Shown: in pieces, positions 6,800 to 13,004 of the stretch | How positions within the stretch are numbered: the first letter of the stretch is position 1 | Layout: each line of letters begins with the position of its first letter | Source of the DNA: Paracoccaceae bacterium | GTDB lineage: Bacteria; Pseudomonadota; Alphaproteobacteria; Rhodobacterales; Rhodobacteraceae | Assembly (NCBI GenBank): GCA_007131465.1 | Contig: SLQN01000405.1 | Location: forward strand, 1 to 13,004 | Length of the DNA: 13,004 nt | Reading direction: 5' to 3' | Translations under genes and position numbers: made by a program | Notes under the pieces: model-generated | What the model was told of the DNA's origin: nothing | Databases searched by the model: none | Seen by the model: only the letters and a program-made list of their open reading frames with translations

Positions 6800-7659
6800 T
6801 GGGCCGGATTGATGCACATTGCCACATCTGGGCGCTCGAACGCGGCGACTATGACTGGCTTGATGCATCTGATCCCGGCCTTGCGCCAATTGCGCGCGAT
6901 TTCGGACCCTCTGACCTGAAAGCGCGCCTTGATGCGTCCGGGATCGGACATGCGATTGTCGTACAGGCCGCGCCCACAGAGGACGAAACCCTCTGGCTGC
7001 TGGAGCAGGCGCAGGGCGCGGCACATATTGCCGGGGTGGTTGGCTGGGTCGATCTGACCGCACCGGATATTGCGCACCGCATGGCGACCCTTGCCGTGAA
7101 CCCGGCGCTGCGAGGTATCCGACCGATGGTGCAGGATCTGGCCCCTGACTGGCTGGTGACGGCCCCTGCGCAGGGCTGGGTGTCCGCACTCATGGATGCG
7201 GGCCTGCGATTTGATGCGTTGGTGCGGCCTGCTCATCTGGCCGTGTTGCTTGATTTGATGCGGGCCAATCCGTCATTGCCAGTGGTCATTGATCATGTCG
7301 CGAAACCGGCACTGGCCGCGCCTGCGGATGATCCGCGCCACGCGATGTGGCGCGAGGGAATGGCGCGCCTGGCGGGCGAGACCGGGGCGTTTTGCAAGCT
7401 CTCGGGCATCCTGACCGAGATGGGACCAGACCAGCTTGAAACAACTCGCGATACGGTGTTCCCGCTGCTCGATCAGATGCTGAGCTGGTTCGGGGCCGAG
7501 CGCATGATGTGGGGGTCTGACTGGCCGGTTCTGCGGCTTGCCGGGTCTTATGCGGGCTGGGATGCCTTGTCGGGCGAATGGCTGGCGGGCTTGAACGATC
7601 AGGCGCGGGCACAGATCACCGGCGGGACGGCGGCGCGCTTTTACGGGGTGGCAGCATGA
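6799..7659 (+). CDS. amidohydrolase family 2 (COG3618), L-fuconolactonase type
   Basis: A 286-residue TIM-barrel amidohydrolase. The metal-binding pair HxH is at His7 and His9 (IDAHCHIW), VVIDHVAKP at 162-170 supplies a barrel-strand His166, CKLSG is at 199-203, and WGSDWP (238-243) supplies the late catalytic Asp241. This set is typical of the sugar-lactone and dicarboxylate-lactone branch. In the operon it should hydrolyse L-fucono-lactone to L-fuconate, the substrate of the dehydratase encoded at the right end. Other sugar lactones (for example L-rhamnono- or L-galactono-lactone) cannot be excluded from sequence. It is coupled on both sides: its ATG shares one base with the dehydrogenase stop, and its stop overlaps the start of the ABC ATPase gene (ATGA). 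No signal peptide, so it is cytoplasmic. Confidence 0.85.
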   Translation: MGRIDAHCHIWALERGDYDWLDASDPGLAPIARDFGPSDLKARLDASGIGHAIVVQAAPTEDETLWLLEQAQGAAHIAGVVGWVDLTAPDIAHRMATLAVNPALRGIRPMVQDLAPDWLVTAPAQGWVSALMDAGLRFDALVRPAHLAVLLDLMRANPSLPVVIDHVAKPALAAPADDPRHAMWREGMARLAGETGAFCKLSGILTEMGPDQLETTRDTVFPLLDQMLSWFGAERMMWGSDWPVLRLAGSYAGWDALSGEWLAGLNDQARAQITGGTAARFYGVAA

Positions 7660-9173
7660 CACCGCTCATTCGCATGTCCGGGATAGAGAAACGGTTTCCG
7701 GGGGTGCATGCGCTGCGCAATGTGCAGTTTGACCTGCGCGCGGGCGAAGTTCATGCGCTGATGGGCGAGAATGGCGCGGGCAAATCGACACTGATGAAAA
7801 TCCTCTCGGGCGTCTATCAGCGCGACGCGGGCGAGATCGAACTGGGCGGGCAGAAGGTCAGCTTCGCCACGCCGCGCGCCGCGCAGGATGCGGGAATCGG
7901 GATCATCCATCAGGAACTGAGCCTGATGAATGATCTGAGCCTGGCGCAGAATATCTATATCGGGCGCGAGCCGCGCCGGATGGGGTTCATTGTCGATGAC
8001 GCCCGTATGGAGCGCGACGCGGAAGCCTTGTTTGCGCAGATGAATGTCTCCCTGCGGCCTGCACAACTTGTGCAGGGGCTGAGCATTGCCAGGCAGCAGA
8101 TGGTCGAGATTGCCAAGGCGCTGAGCCATGACACGCAGGTTCTGGTAATGGATGAGCCGACCGCCGCGCTGAATTCGCGCGAGATCGACGAATTGTTCCG
8201 CATCATTGAAGGGCTGCGCGCGGCAGGCAAGGGGATCATCTATATCAGTCACAAGATGGATGAGATCCGGCGCATCTCGGACCGGGTGACGGTGATGCGT
8301 GACGGGCAATGGATCGGGACGCGCGACACGGCCGATGTGACGTTGGATCAGATCATCACGATGATGGTCGGACGCGAACTGGCACAGGGGGATGTGCAGA
8401 TCCCCGATCTGGCGCAGGCGGAGGTGGCACTCGATGTGCGCGGCCTGACGCGCGGGCGGGAAATCCGCGATGTGAGCTTCACCTTGCGGCGCGGCGAGAT
8501 TCTGGGCTTTGCCGGGCTGATGGGTGCGGGACGGACCGAGGTGGCCCGCGCGATTTTCGGCGCCGACCCGGTCGAGCGGGGCGAGATCCGGGTGCATGGC
8601 CGCCCGGTGCGCATCCGCACGCCCGTGGATGCGGTGCGCGCGGGCATCGGGTATCTTTCCGAGGACCGCAAGCATCTGGGCCTCGCCCTGCCGATGTCGG
8701 TGCGGGACAATATCGCGCTGACGGCCTTCGACAAGTTCCGCAACATGGCGGGACTGCTGAATGAAGCGTCGATGGCGCAGGTCGCCCGCGACAGTATCCG
8801 CGCGCTCGATATCCGCACGCCGTCGGACCGGCAGGAAGTGCGCCTGCTGTCGGGCGGAAACCAGCAGAAGATCGTGATCGCGAAATGGCTTTTGCGCGAC
8901 TGCGATGTGCTGATCTTTGACGAACCCACACGCGGGATCGATGTGGGGGCGAAATCCGAAATCTATCGCCTGCTCAATGATCTGGCCGCAGAGGGGCGCG
9001 CGATCATCGTGATTTCGTCCGAATTGCCCGAAATCCTGCGCCTGAGCCACCGGATCGCAGTCATGTGTGAAGGGCGGCTGACCGGTTTTCTGCCCGGTGG
9101 CGAGGCCACGCAGGAACAGATCATGGCGCTTGCAACGCAATCCGGATCTATTCTGCAACAGGAGCCCGCATGA
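7656..9173 (+). CDS. sugar ABC transporter ATP-binding protein, RbsA/MglA type
   Basis: A 505-residue duplicated ATPase of the CUT2 monosaccharide importer class. Domain 1 has Walker [10 protein letters not shown] (37-45), Q-loop Gln86, a degenerate signature LSIARQQ (142-148), Walker B VLVMDEP (162-168) and switch His199. Domain 2 has a degenerate Walker [10 protein letters not shown] (287-295) without the lysine, an intact signature LSGGNQQ (398-404) and Walker B LIFDEP (419-424). One active and one degenerate site is normal for this family. The start is the ATG at 7656, which overlaps the amidohydrolase stop; the frame runs further upstream, but that stretch translates the amidohydrolase out of frame. 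It energises uptake through the adjacent permease; substrate by context is L-fucose or a related deoxysugar. Confidence 0.95.
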   Translation: MTPLIRMSGIEKRFPGVHALRNVQFDLRAGEVHALMGENGAGKSTLMKILSGVYQRDAGEIELGGQKVSFATPRAAQDAGIGIIHQELSLMNDLSLAQNIYIGREPRRMGFIVDDARMERDAEALFAQMNVSLRPAQLVQGLSIARQQMVEIAKALSHDTQVLVMDEPTAALNSREIDELFRIIEGLRAAGKGIIYISHKMDEIRRISDRVTVMRDGQWIGTRDTADVTLDQIITMMVGRELAQGDVQIPDLAQAEVALDVRGLTRGREIRDVSFTLRRGEILGFAGLMGAGRTEVARAIFGADPVERGEIRVHGRPVRIRTPVDAVRAGIGYLSEDRKHLGLALPMSVRDNIALTAFDKFRNMAGLLNEASMAQVARDSIRALDIRTPSDRQEVRLLSGGNQQKIVIAKWLLRDCDVLIFDEPTRGIDVGAKSEIYRLLNDLAAEGRAIIVISSELPEILRLSHRIAVMCEGRLTGFLPGGEATQEQIMALATQSGSILQQEPA

Positions 9174-10180
9174 CCGACACTGCCCGCCCTGTCTCCGGCA
9201 GCCCCGAGAAGGTCAGTTTCTTCGCCACGGCGACCGCGCAGCGCCTCTTGGCCTTCGCAAGCCTGATCATCATGCTGATCGTGTTTTCGGTGCTGTCGCC
9301 GAATTTCATGCAGACCAACAACATGATTGCCATCCTGCAGGCAGCGAGCATCAACGGGGTTCTGGCAATCGCCGTGACGCTGATCATCATCACGGGCGGG
9401 ATCGACCTCTCCGTTGGCACGATGATGACCTTCTGCGCGGTGGTCTGTGCCATCGTGCTGACCAATCTGGGCATGCCGCTCTGGACCGGGATTGCTGCAG
9501 CGATCCTGACCGGGGCCGCGGCAGGGTTCGTCTCGGGCACCTTTGTCGCCCGCATGATGATTCCGCCCTTCATCGCGACGCTGGGCATGATGATGATCCT
9601 GCGCGGCCTGTCGCTGATCAGCACCGGCGCACGCCCGATATATTTCAACAATACGCCGGGCTTCGACCAGATTTCGCGCGGCTCGCTGGTGGGTCAGATA
9701 TTTCCCGCGATGCCGCTGCCCAATGGGGTGCTGATCCTGTTTGCGGTGGCGATTGCAGTGTCCTTCATCCTCAATCGCACGGTGTTGGGGCGCTATACCT
9801 ATGCGCTGGGGTCGAACGAGGAAGCAATGCGTCTGTCCGGGGTGAATACCGCTGCCTGGAAAACCGCGATCTACACGCTGGCCGGCGGGATCGTGGGGAT
9901 CGCGGGGCTGCTGATCGCCTCGCGGCTGAACTCGGCGCAGCCTGCGCTGGGGATGGGCTATGAACTCGAAGCGATCGCGGCGGTCGTCATTGGCGGCACC
10001 TCGCTTTCAGGGGGGCGCGGCACGGTTCTGGGCAGTCTGATCGGCGCGCTGATCATCGCTGTTCTGGCCAATGGCCTGCGCGTGCTCTCTGTGGCACAGG
10101 AATGGCAGATCGTTGCCATGGGACTGATCATCGTCGCGGCGGTCTATGCCGACCAGTTGCGCCGGAGCAAGACCGGATAA
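9170..10180 (+). CDS. sugar ABC transporter permease, RbsC type
   Basis: A 336-residue inner-membrane permease with roughly 8-10 hydrophobic segments, for example around 27-43, 63-76, 85-99, 108-126, 133-151, 185-201, 232-250, 265-276 and 285-301. Family landmarks are [11 protein letters not shown] at 74-84 and [19 protein letters not shown] at 274-292, the conserved cytoplasmic stretch thought to contact the ATPase in CUT2 permeases. The start ATG overlaps the ATPase stop (ATGA). A 73-bp gap then leads to the binding-protein gene. It probably forms a homodimer with RbsA-like ATPase partners to move a monosaccharide; specificity is set by the binding protein. Confidence 0.95.
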   Translation: MTDTARPVSGSPEKVSFFATATAQRLLAFASLIIMLIVFSVLSPNFMQTNNMIAILQAASINGVLAIAVTLIIITGGIDLSVGTMMTFCAVVCAIVLTNLGMPLWTGIAAAILTGAAAGFVSGTFVARMMIPPFIATLGMMMILRGLSLISTGARPIYFNNTPGFDQISRGSLVGQIFPAMPLPNGVLILFAVAIAVSFILNRTVLGRYTYALGSNEEAMRLSGVNTAAWKTAIYTLAGGIVGIAGLLIASRLNSAQPALGMGYELEAIAAVVIGGTSLSGGRGTVLGSLIGALIIAVLANGLRVLSVAQEWQIVAMGLIIVAAVYADQLRRSKTG

Positions 10181-10212
10181 CCGGCCAACAAGCAAGACCG
10201 GCAGCAGGCCGG
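10166..10212 (+). repeat. 11-bp direct repeat and GC-rich hairpin between permease and binding-protein genes
   Basis: AGCAAGACCGG occurs at 10166-10176, the last codons of the permease, and again at 10191-10201, 25 bases on. CCGGCC at 10181-10186 can pair with GGCCGG at 10207-10212 across a 20-base loop, and CCGG-ATAA-CCGG at 10173-10184 is an alternative small hairpin. The element sits where importer operons often protect or separately terminate the mRNA so that the binding protein is made in excess; that role is inference. Confidence 0.5.
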
Positions 10213-10253
10213 ATACCCTAATCGAGCTGTATCACAAACGGGAGGAGACCCAA

Positions 10254-11198
10254 ATGATCAACAGACGTTCCCTTATCGCTTCTGCGATGGCGTTGGCCAT
10301 GGCAACCGGCGCGGCCCCTGTGCTTGCACAGGATGTCACGATTCCGCTGGTATCCAAGGGGTTCCAGCACCAGTTCTGGCAAGCGGTGCGCATTGGTGCA
10401 GAGCAGGCTGGCACAGAATTCGGCGTGCGCGTCGATTTTGTCGGCCCGGATAATGAAAGCCAGGTGGACCGCCAGATCGACATGCTGTCCGCAGCGCTGG
10501 CCAATAACCCGCCGGCCATCGGCTTTGCCGCGCTTGACAGCCAGGCTGCGATTCCGCTGCTGCGCCAGGCGCAGGATGCGGGCATCCATGTGGTGGCCTT
10601 CGATTCGGGCGTGGACAGCGACATTCCCGTGACAACTGCAACCACCAACAACGTGGCTGCGGCCGCGCTGGCCGCTGACAAGATGGCAGAACTTCTGGGC
10701 GGGTCGGGGACTGTGGCCGTTGTCGCACATGACCAAGTCTCGGCCACGGGCGTCGATCGCCGCGATGGCTTCGTCAACCGTCTGGCCGAGGCCCATCCGG
10801 ATATTTCGGTGGTTACGGTGCAGTATGGCGGGGGCGATCATCTGACCTCGACCGAGATCACGAAAGCGATTCTGACGGCCAATCCAGATCTGGGCGGCAT
10901 GTTCGGCACCAATGAAGGATCGGCCATCGGGATCGTCAATGGCGTGCGCGAAAGCGGGCGCGAAGGTCTGGTCGTTATTGGCTATGACAGCGGCTCAGCC
11001 CAGCAGGAAGCCATCCGTGACGGGCTGATGGCGGGTGCGATAACCCAGAACCCGGTCGGGATCGGCTATGAAACTGTTCGCGCGGCGCTGGCGGCGATAA
11101 ATGGCGAAGAGTTGCCCGAGATCATCGATACGGGCTTCTTCTGGTACGACGCGACCAATATGGATGAAGAGCAGATCCGCGCTGTTCTCTACGATTGA
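10254..11198 (+). CDS. periplasmic sugar-binding protein, RbsB-like (Peripla_BP_4)
   Basis: A 314-residue substrate-binding protein. A typical Sec signal peptide covers residues 1-25, with Arg4-Arg5, a hydrophobic core and a predicted cut after VLA before QDVTIPLVS. The mature part has the two-lobe RbsB pattern: FQHQFWQAVRIGAEQAG, QIDMLSAALANNPPAIGFAALD, AGIHVVAFDSGVD, GMFGTNEGSAIGIVNGV and VVIGYDSGSAQQEAIRDGLMAGAITQNP. The ATG at 10254 has a strong GGAGGAG site at 10241-10247; the frame extends upstream to 10146, but the signal peptide fixes the start. The order ATPase-permease-binding protein matches rbs operons. Ligand unknown from sequence; L-fucose is the context prediction. Confidence 0.95.
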   Translation: MINRRSLIASAMALAMATGAAPVLAQDVTIPLVSKGFQHQFWQAVRIGAEQAGTEFGVRVDFVGPDNESQVDRQIDMLSAALANNPPAIGFAALDSQAAIPLLRQAQDAGIHVVAFDSGVDSDIPVTTATTNNVAAAALAADKMAELLGGSGTVAVVAHDQVSATGVDRRDGFVNRLAEAHPDISVVTVQYGGGDHLTSTEITKAILTANPDLGGMFGTNEGSAIGIVNGVRESGREGLVVIGYDSGSAQQEAIRDGLMAGAITQNPVGIGYETVRAALAAINGEELPEIIDTGFFWYDATNMDEEQIRAVLYD

Positions 11199-11215
11199 TT
11201 GGCAGCCAAATCCCT

Positions 11216-11240
11216 GCCGGGGGCATCACCTGCCCCCGGC
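11216..11240 (+). terminator. strong GC hairpin after the binding-protein gene
   Basis: Perfect 9-bp arms GCCGGGGGC (11216-11224) and GCCCCCGGC (11232-11240) enclose a 7-base loop, 18 bases after the binding-protein stop. No T-run follows; the next bases are CCATATACAG. It is therefore more likely a 3' stabiliser or partial terminator that leaves the binding protein more highly expressed than the downstream enzymes than a full intrinsic terminator. Confidence 0.55.
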
Positions 11241-11265
11241 CCATATACAGATCACAAGGACCAAA

Positions 11266-12126
11266 ATGAAATTCCTGCGTTACGGTGCTGCCGGGAAAGA
11301 ACGCCCCGGGCTGCTTGACTCGACGGGTCGTGTCCGCGACCTTTCTGCTCATATCCCCGATCTGGCGGGCGAGGCCCTGTCGCCCGAGAGCCTTGTGCGG
11401 CTTGCGGCGCTGGACCCCGCATCGCTGCCGCTAGTGGCGGGGGTACCGCAGCAGGATCTGCGCCTTGGCCCCTGTGTCGGCCAGGTGGGCAAGTTCATCT
11501 GCATTGGTCTGAACTATGCTGATCACGCTGCCGAAACCGGGGCCGACATCCCATCGGAGCCGGTGATTTTTGGCAAATGGACCTCGGCAATCATTGGGCC
11601 TGATGATGACATTCAGATCCCGCGCGGGTCACTCAAGACCGACTGGGAAGTGGAACTTGGCGTCGTTATCGGCAAGGGCGGCAGCTATATCGACGAGGAC
11701 GACGCACTGTCGCATGTCGCAGGCTATTGCGTGATCAACGACATTTCCGAACGCGAATACCAGCTTGAGCGCGCGGGCACCTGGGACAAGGGCAAGGGTT
11801 GCGACACCTTCGGCCCGCTCGGGCCGTGGCTGGTGACGCCCGAAGAAGTTGGCGATCTCGACAACCTGCACATGTGGCTTGATGTGGATGGCCACCGCTA
11901 TCAGGACGGGACCACTGCGACGATGGTCTACAAGGTGCCGCATCTGATTTCCTATTGTTCACGCTTCATGTCACTGCACCCGGGGGATGTGATCTCGACC
12001 GGGACACCGCCCGGTGTCGGGCTTGGTCAGAAACCGCCGGTTTATCTGAAGGGGGGGGAAACCATGCGGCTTGGCATCGAAGGGCTTGGCGTGCAGACAC
12101 AGCGCGTCCGGGGAGCGCTTGAATGA
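11266..12126 (+). CDS. fumarylacetoacetate hydrolase-family protein, 2,4-diketo-3-deoxy-L-fuconate hydrolase type
   Basis: A 286-residue FAH-family enzyme. After a short N-terminal domain, the catalytic domain opens with FICIGLNYADHAAETG (77-92). Metal ligands are Glu128 and Glu130 in DWEVELGVVIG and Asp159 in NDISER; STGTPPGVG near the C-terminus is the usual family motif. In the non-phosphorylative deoxysugar pathway this family hydrolyses 2,4-diketo-3-deoxy-L-fuconate (or -rhamnonate) to pyruvate and L-lactate, which fits the neighbouring dehydrogenase and dehydratase. The ATG at 11266 is preceded by AAGGA at 11256-11260; an upstream in-frame extension overlaps the binding-protein gene and is rejected. 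Its stop overlaps the fuconate dehydratase start (ATGA). A run of eight G at 12051-12058 lies in the coding region with the frame intact. Confidence 0.9.
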   Translation: MKFLRYGAAGKERPGLLDSTGRVRDLSAHIPDLAGEALSPESLVRLAALDPASLPLVAGVPQQDLRLGPCVGQVGKFICIGLNYADHAAETGADIPSEPVIFGKWTSAIIGPDDDIQIPRGSLKTDWEVELGVVIGKGGSYIDEDDALSHVAGYCVINDISEREYQLERAGTWDKGKGCDTFGPLGPWLVTPEEVGDLDNLHMWLDVDGHRYQDGTTATMVYKVPHLISYCSRFMSLHPGDVISTGTPPGVGLGQKPPVYLKGGETMRLGIEGLGVQTQRVRGALE

Positions 12127-13004
12127 CACGGGTTACTGGCCTGCGCACGCTGGATGTGCGTTTCCCGACTTCGGCGCATCTGGACGGGTCGGACGCGATG
12201 AACCCCGATCCCGACTATTCGGCGGCCTATGTGGTTCTCGAGACTGACGGGCCGCATGAAGGGCATGGGCTGACCTTCACCATCGGGCGTGGCAACGAAA
12301 TCTGCGTGGCTGCGATAGATGCGCTGCGCCCGCTGGTTGTGGGGCTGGACCTGGACTGGGTCTTCGCAGATATGGGCCGTTTCTGGCGCCACATCACCGG
12401 GGACAGTCAGTTGCGTTGGATCGGGCCGGACAAGGGGGCGATCCATCTGGCCACAGGCGCTGTGGTTAATGCGATGTGGGATTTGTGGGCCAAGGCCGAG
12501 GGTAAGCCGGTCTGGATGCTCGTGGGCGACATGACGCCCGAAGAATTGGTCCGCTGCATTGACTTCCGCTATCTGACCGATTGCATCACCCCGGAATGGG
12601 CGCTGGAGTTTCTGAGCAAACAGGCCAGCGGCAAAGAAGTTCGCCGCGCCAATCTGATCGCGAATGGCTATCCGTGCTACACCACTTCGGCGGGGTGGTT
12701 GGGCTATCCGGATGACAAGTTGCGCTGGCTGTGCCGCGAAGCTGTTGATGCGGGTTTTCGCCATATCAAGATGAAGGTCGGCCGCGATCTGGAGGATGAC
12801 AAGCGCCGGTTGCGCATCGCGCGCGAGGTCTGTGGGCCGGATTTGAACCTTATGATCGACGCCAATCAGGTCTGGGAAGTGGGGCAGGCTATCGACTGGG
12901 TGCGCGAATTGTCATTCGCAAAGCCGTGGTTCATCGAAGAACCGACGAGCCCCGACGATATCGAAGGCCACCGCATGATCCGTGAGGCGATTGCACCAGT
13001 TCAG
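12123..13004 (+). CDS. fucD: L-fuconate dehydratase (partial, C-terminus beyond window)
   Basis: The first 294 codons of an enolase-superfamily dehydratase, open at the window edge; full-length enzymes are about 425-440 residues. The N-terminal GSDAMNPDPDYSAAYVVLET (22-41) and HLATGAVVNAMWDLWAKAEGKPVW (108-131) are typical of L-fuconate dehydratases and their ENOSF1 homologues rather than generic mandelate racemase relatives. The barrel shows the KxK acid/base pair Lys216 and Lys218 (IKMKVG) and metal ligands Asp246 (LMIDANQ) and Glu272 (FIEEPTSPDD). The third metal ligand and the His-Asp dyad would lie downstream. Numbering runs about two residues behind the characterised Xanthomonas enzyme as I recall it. 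It converts L-fuconate to 2-keto-3-deoxy-L-fuconate, and this is the assignment that identifies the operon. ATG 12123 overlaps the previous stop. Confidence 0.94.
   Translation, partial: MTRVTGLRTLDVRFPTSAHLDGSDAMNPDPDYSAAYVVLETDGPHEGHGLTFTIGRGNEICVAAIDALRPLVVGLDLDWVFADMGRFWRHITGDSQLRWIGPDKGAIHLATGAVVNAMWDLWAKAEGKPVWMLVGDMTPEELVRCIDFRYLTDCITPEWALEFLSKQASGKEVRRANLIANGYPCYTTSAGWLGYPDDKLRWLCREAVDAGFRHIKMKVGRDLEDDKRRLRIAREVCGPDLNLMIDANQVWEVGQAIDWVRELSFAKPWFIEEPTSPDDIEGHRMIREAIAPVQ

Noticed and set aside
7578..7655. Upstream extension of the ABC ATPase start
   Set aside because: The extra 26 residues translate the amidohydrolase gene out of frame, while ATG 7656 gives the family-typical N-terminus and an ATGA overlap.
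7641..9158. 505-codon open frame antisense to the ABC ATPase
   Set aside because: Its His/Arg/Gln-rich composition is typical of the complement of a GC-rich gene, and the plus strand carries every ATPase motif.

Overview
The window looks like a piece of a GC-rich alphaproteobacterial chromosome, most likely Rhodobacterales. This rests on base composition, codon use, tightly overlapping sugar-catabolism genes and family resemblance; no rRNA or other phylogenetic marker is present. Coding density is very high. I see no mobile elements, CRISPR arrays or tRNA genes, and two genes run off the ends.

Left block (1-4068, minus strand, transcribed right to left): a four-gene operon encoding a fused E1 alpha-beta thiamine-diphosphate dehydrogenase, a free-standing lipoyl-domain protein, an alpha/beta hydrolase and, last and cut by the window edge, a SorC/DeoR-type sugar-binding regulator. 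It resembles a reduced acetoin dehydrogenase (Aco) system: the AcoC-like E2 is split into a lipoyl protein and a hydrolase, no E3 is present in the window, and the regulator belongs to a phosphosugar-sensing family. The substrate is unknown. This is the least conventional part of the window.

Middle: a 97-bp AT-rich divergent intergenic region separates that operon from a plus-strand PfkB-family sugar kinase (4166-5125). The kinase converges on an IclR-family regulator (5136-5912, minus strand), and a short perfect hairpin lies at the junction.

Right block (6047 to the window end, plus strand): a catabolic and uptake operon divergent from the IclR gene. Its order is a short-chain dehydrogenase (2-keto-3-deoxy-L-fuconate dehydrogenase type), a COG3618 amidohydrolase (L-fuconolactonase type), an RbsA/RbsC/RbsB-like ABC sugar importer, a fumarylacetoacetate-hydrolase-family enzyme, and L-fuconate dehydratase (cut by the window edge). 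Together these fit the non-phosphorylative L-fucose route: import, L-fuconolactone to L-fuconate, dehydration to 2-keto-3-deoxy-L-fuconate, oxidation to the 2,4-diketo acid, and hydrolysis to pyruvate and L-lactate. The first enzyme, an L-fucose dehydrogenase, is not in the window. Most genes overlap by 1-4 bases. The two larger gaps flank the binding-protein gene and contain GC-rich inverted repeats.

The IclR/dehydrogenase intergenic region holds a 7-bp-arm inverted repeat, three CAAATAT direct repeats and, overlapping the dehydrogenase Shine-Dalgarno region, a five-tract G-quadruplex motif in the sense strand. The main candidates for something undescribed are the SorC-associated E1/lipoyl/hydrolase module and this G-quadruplex leader.
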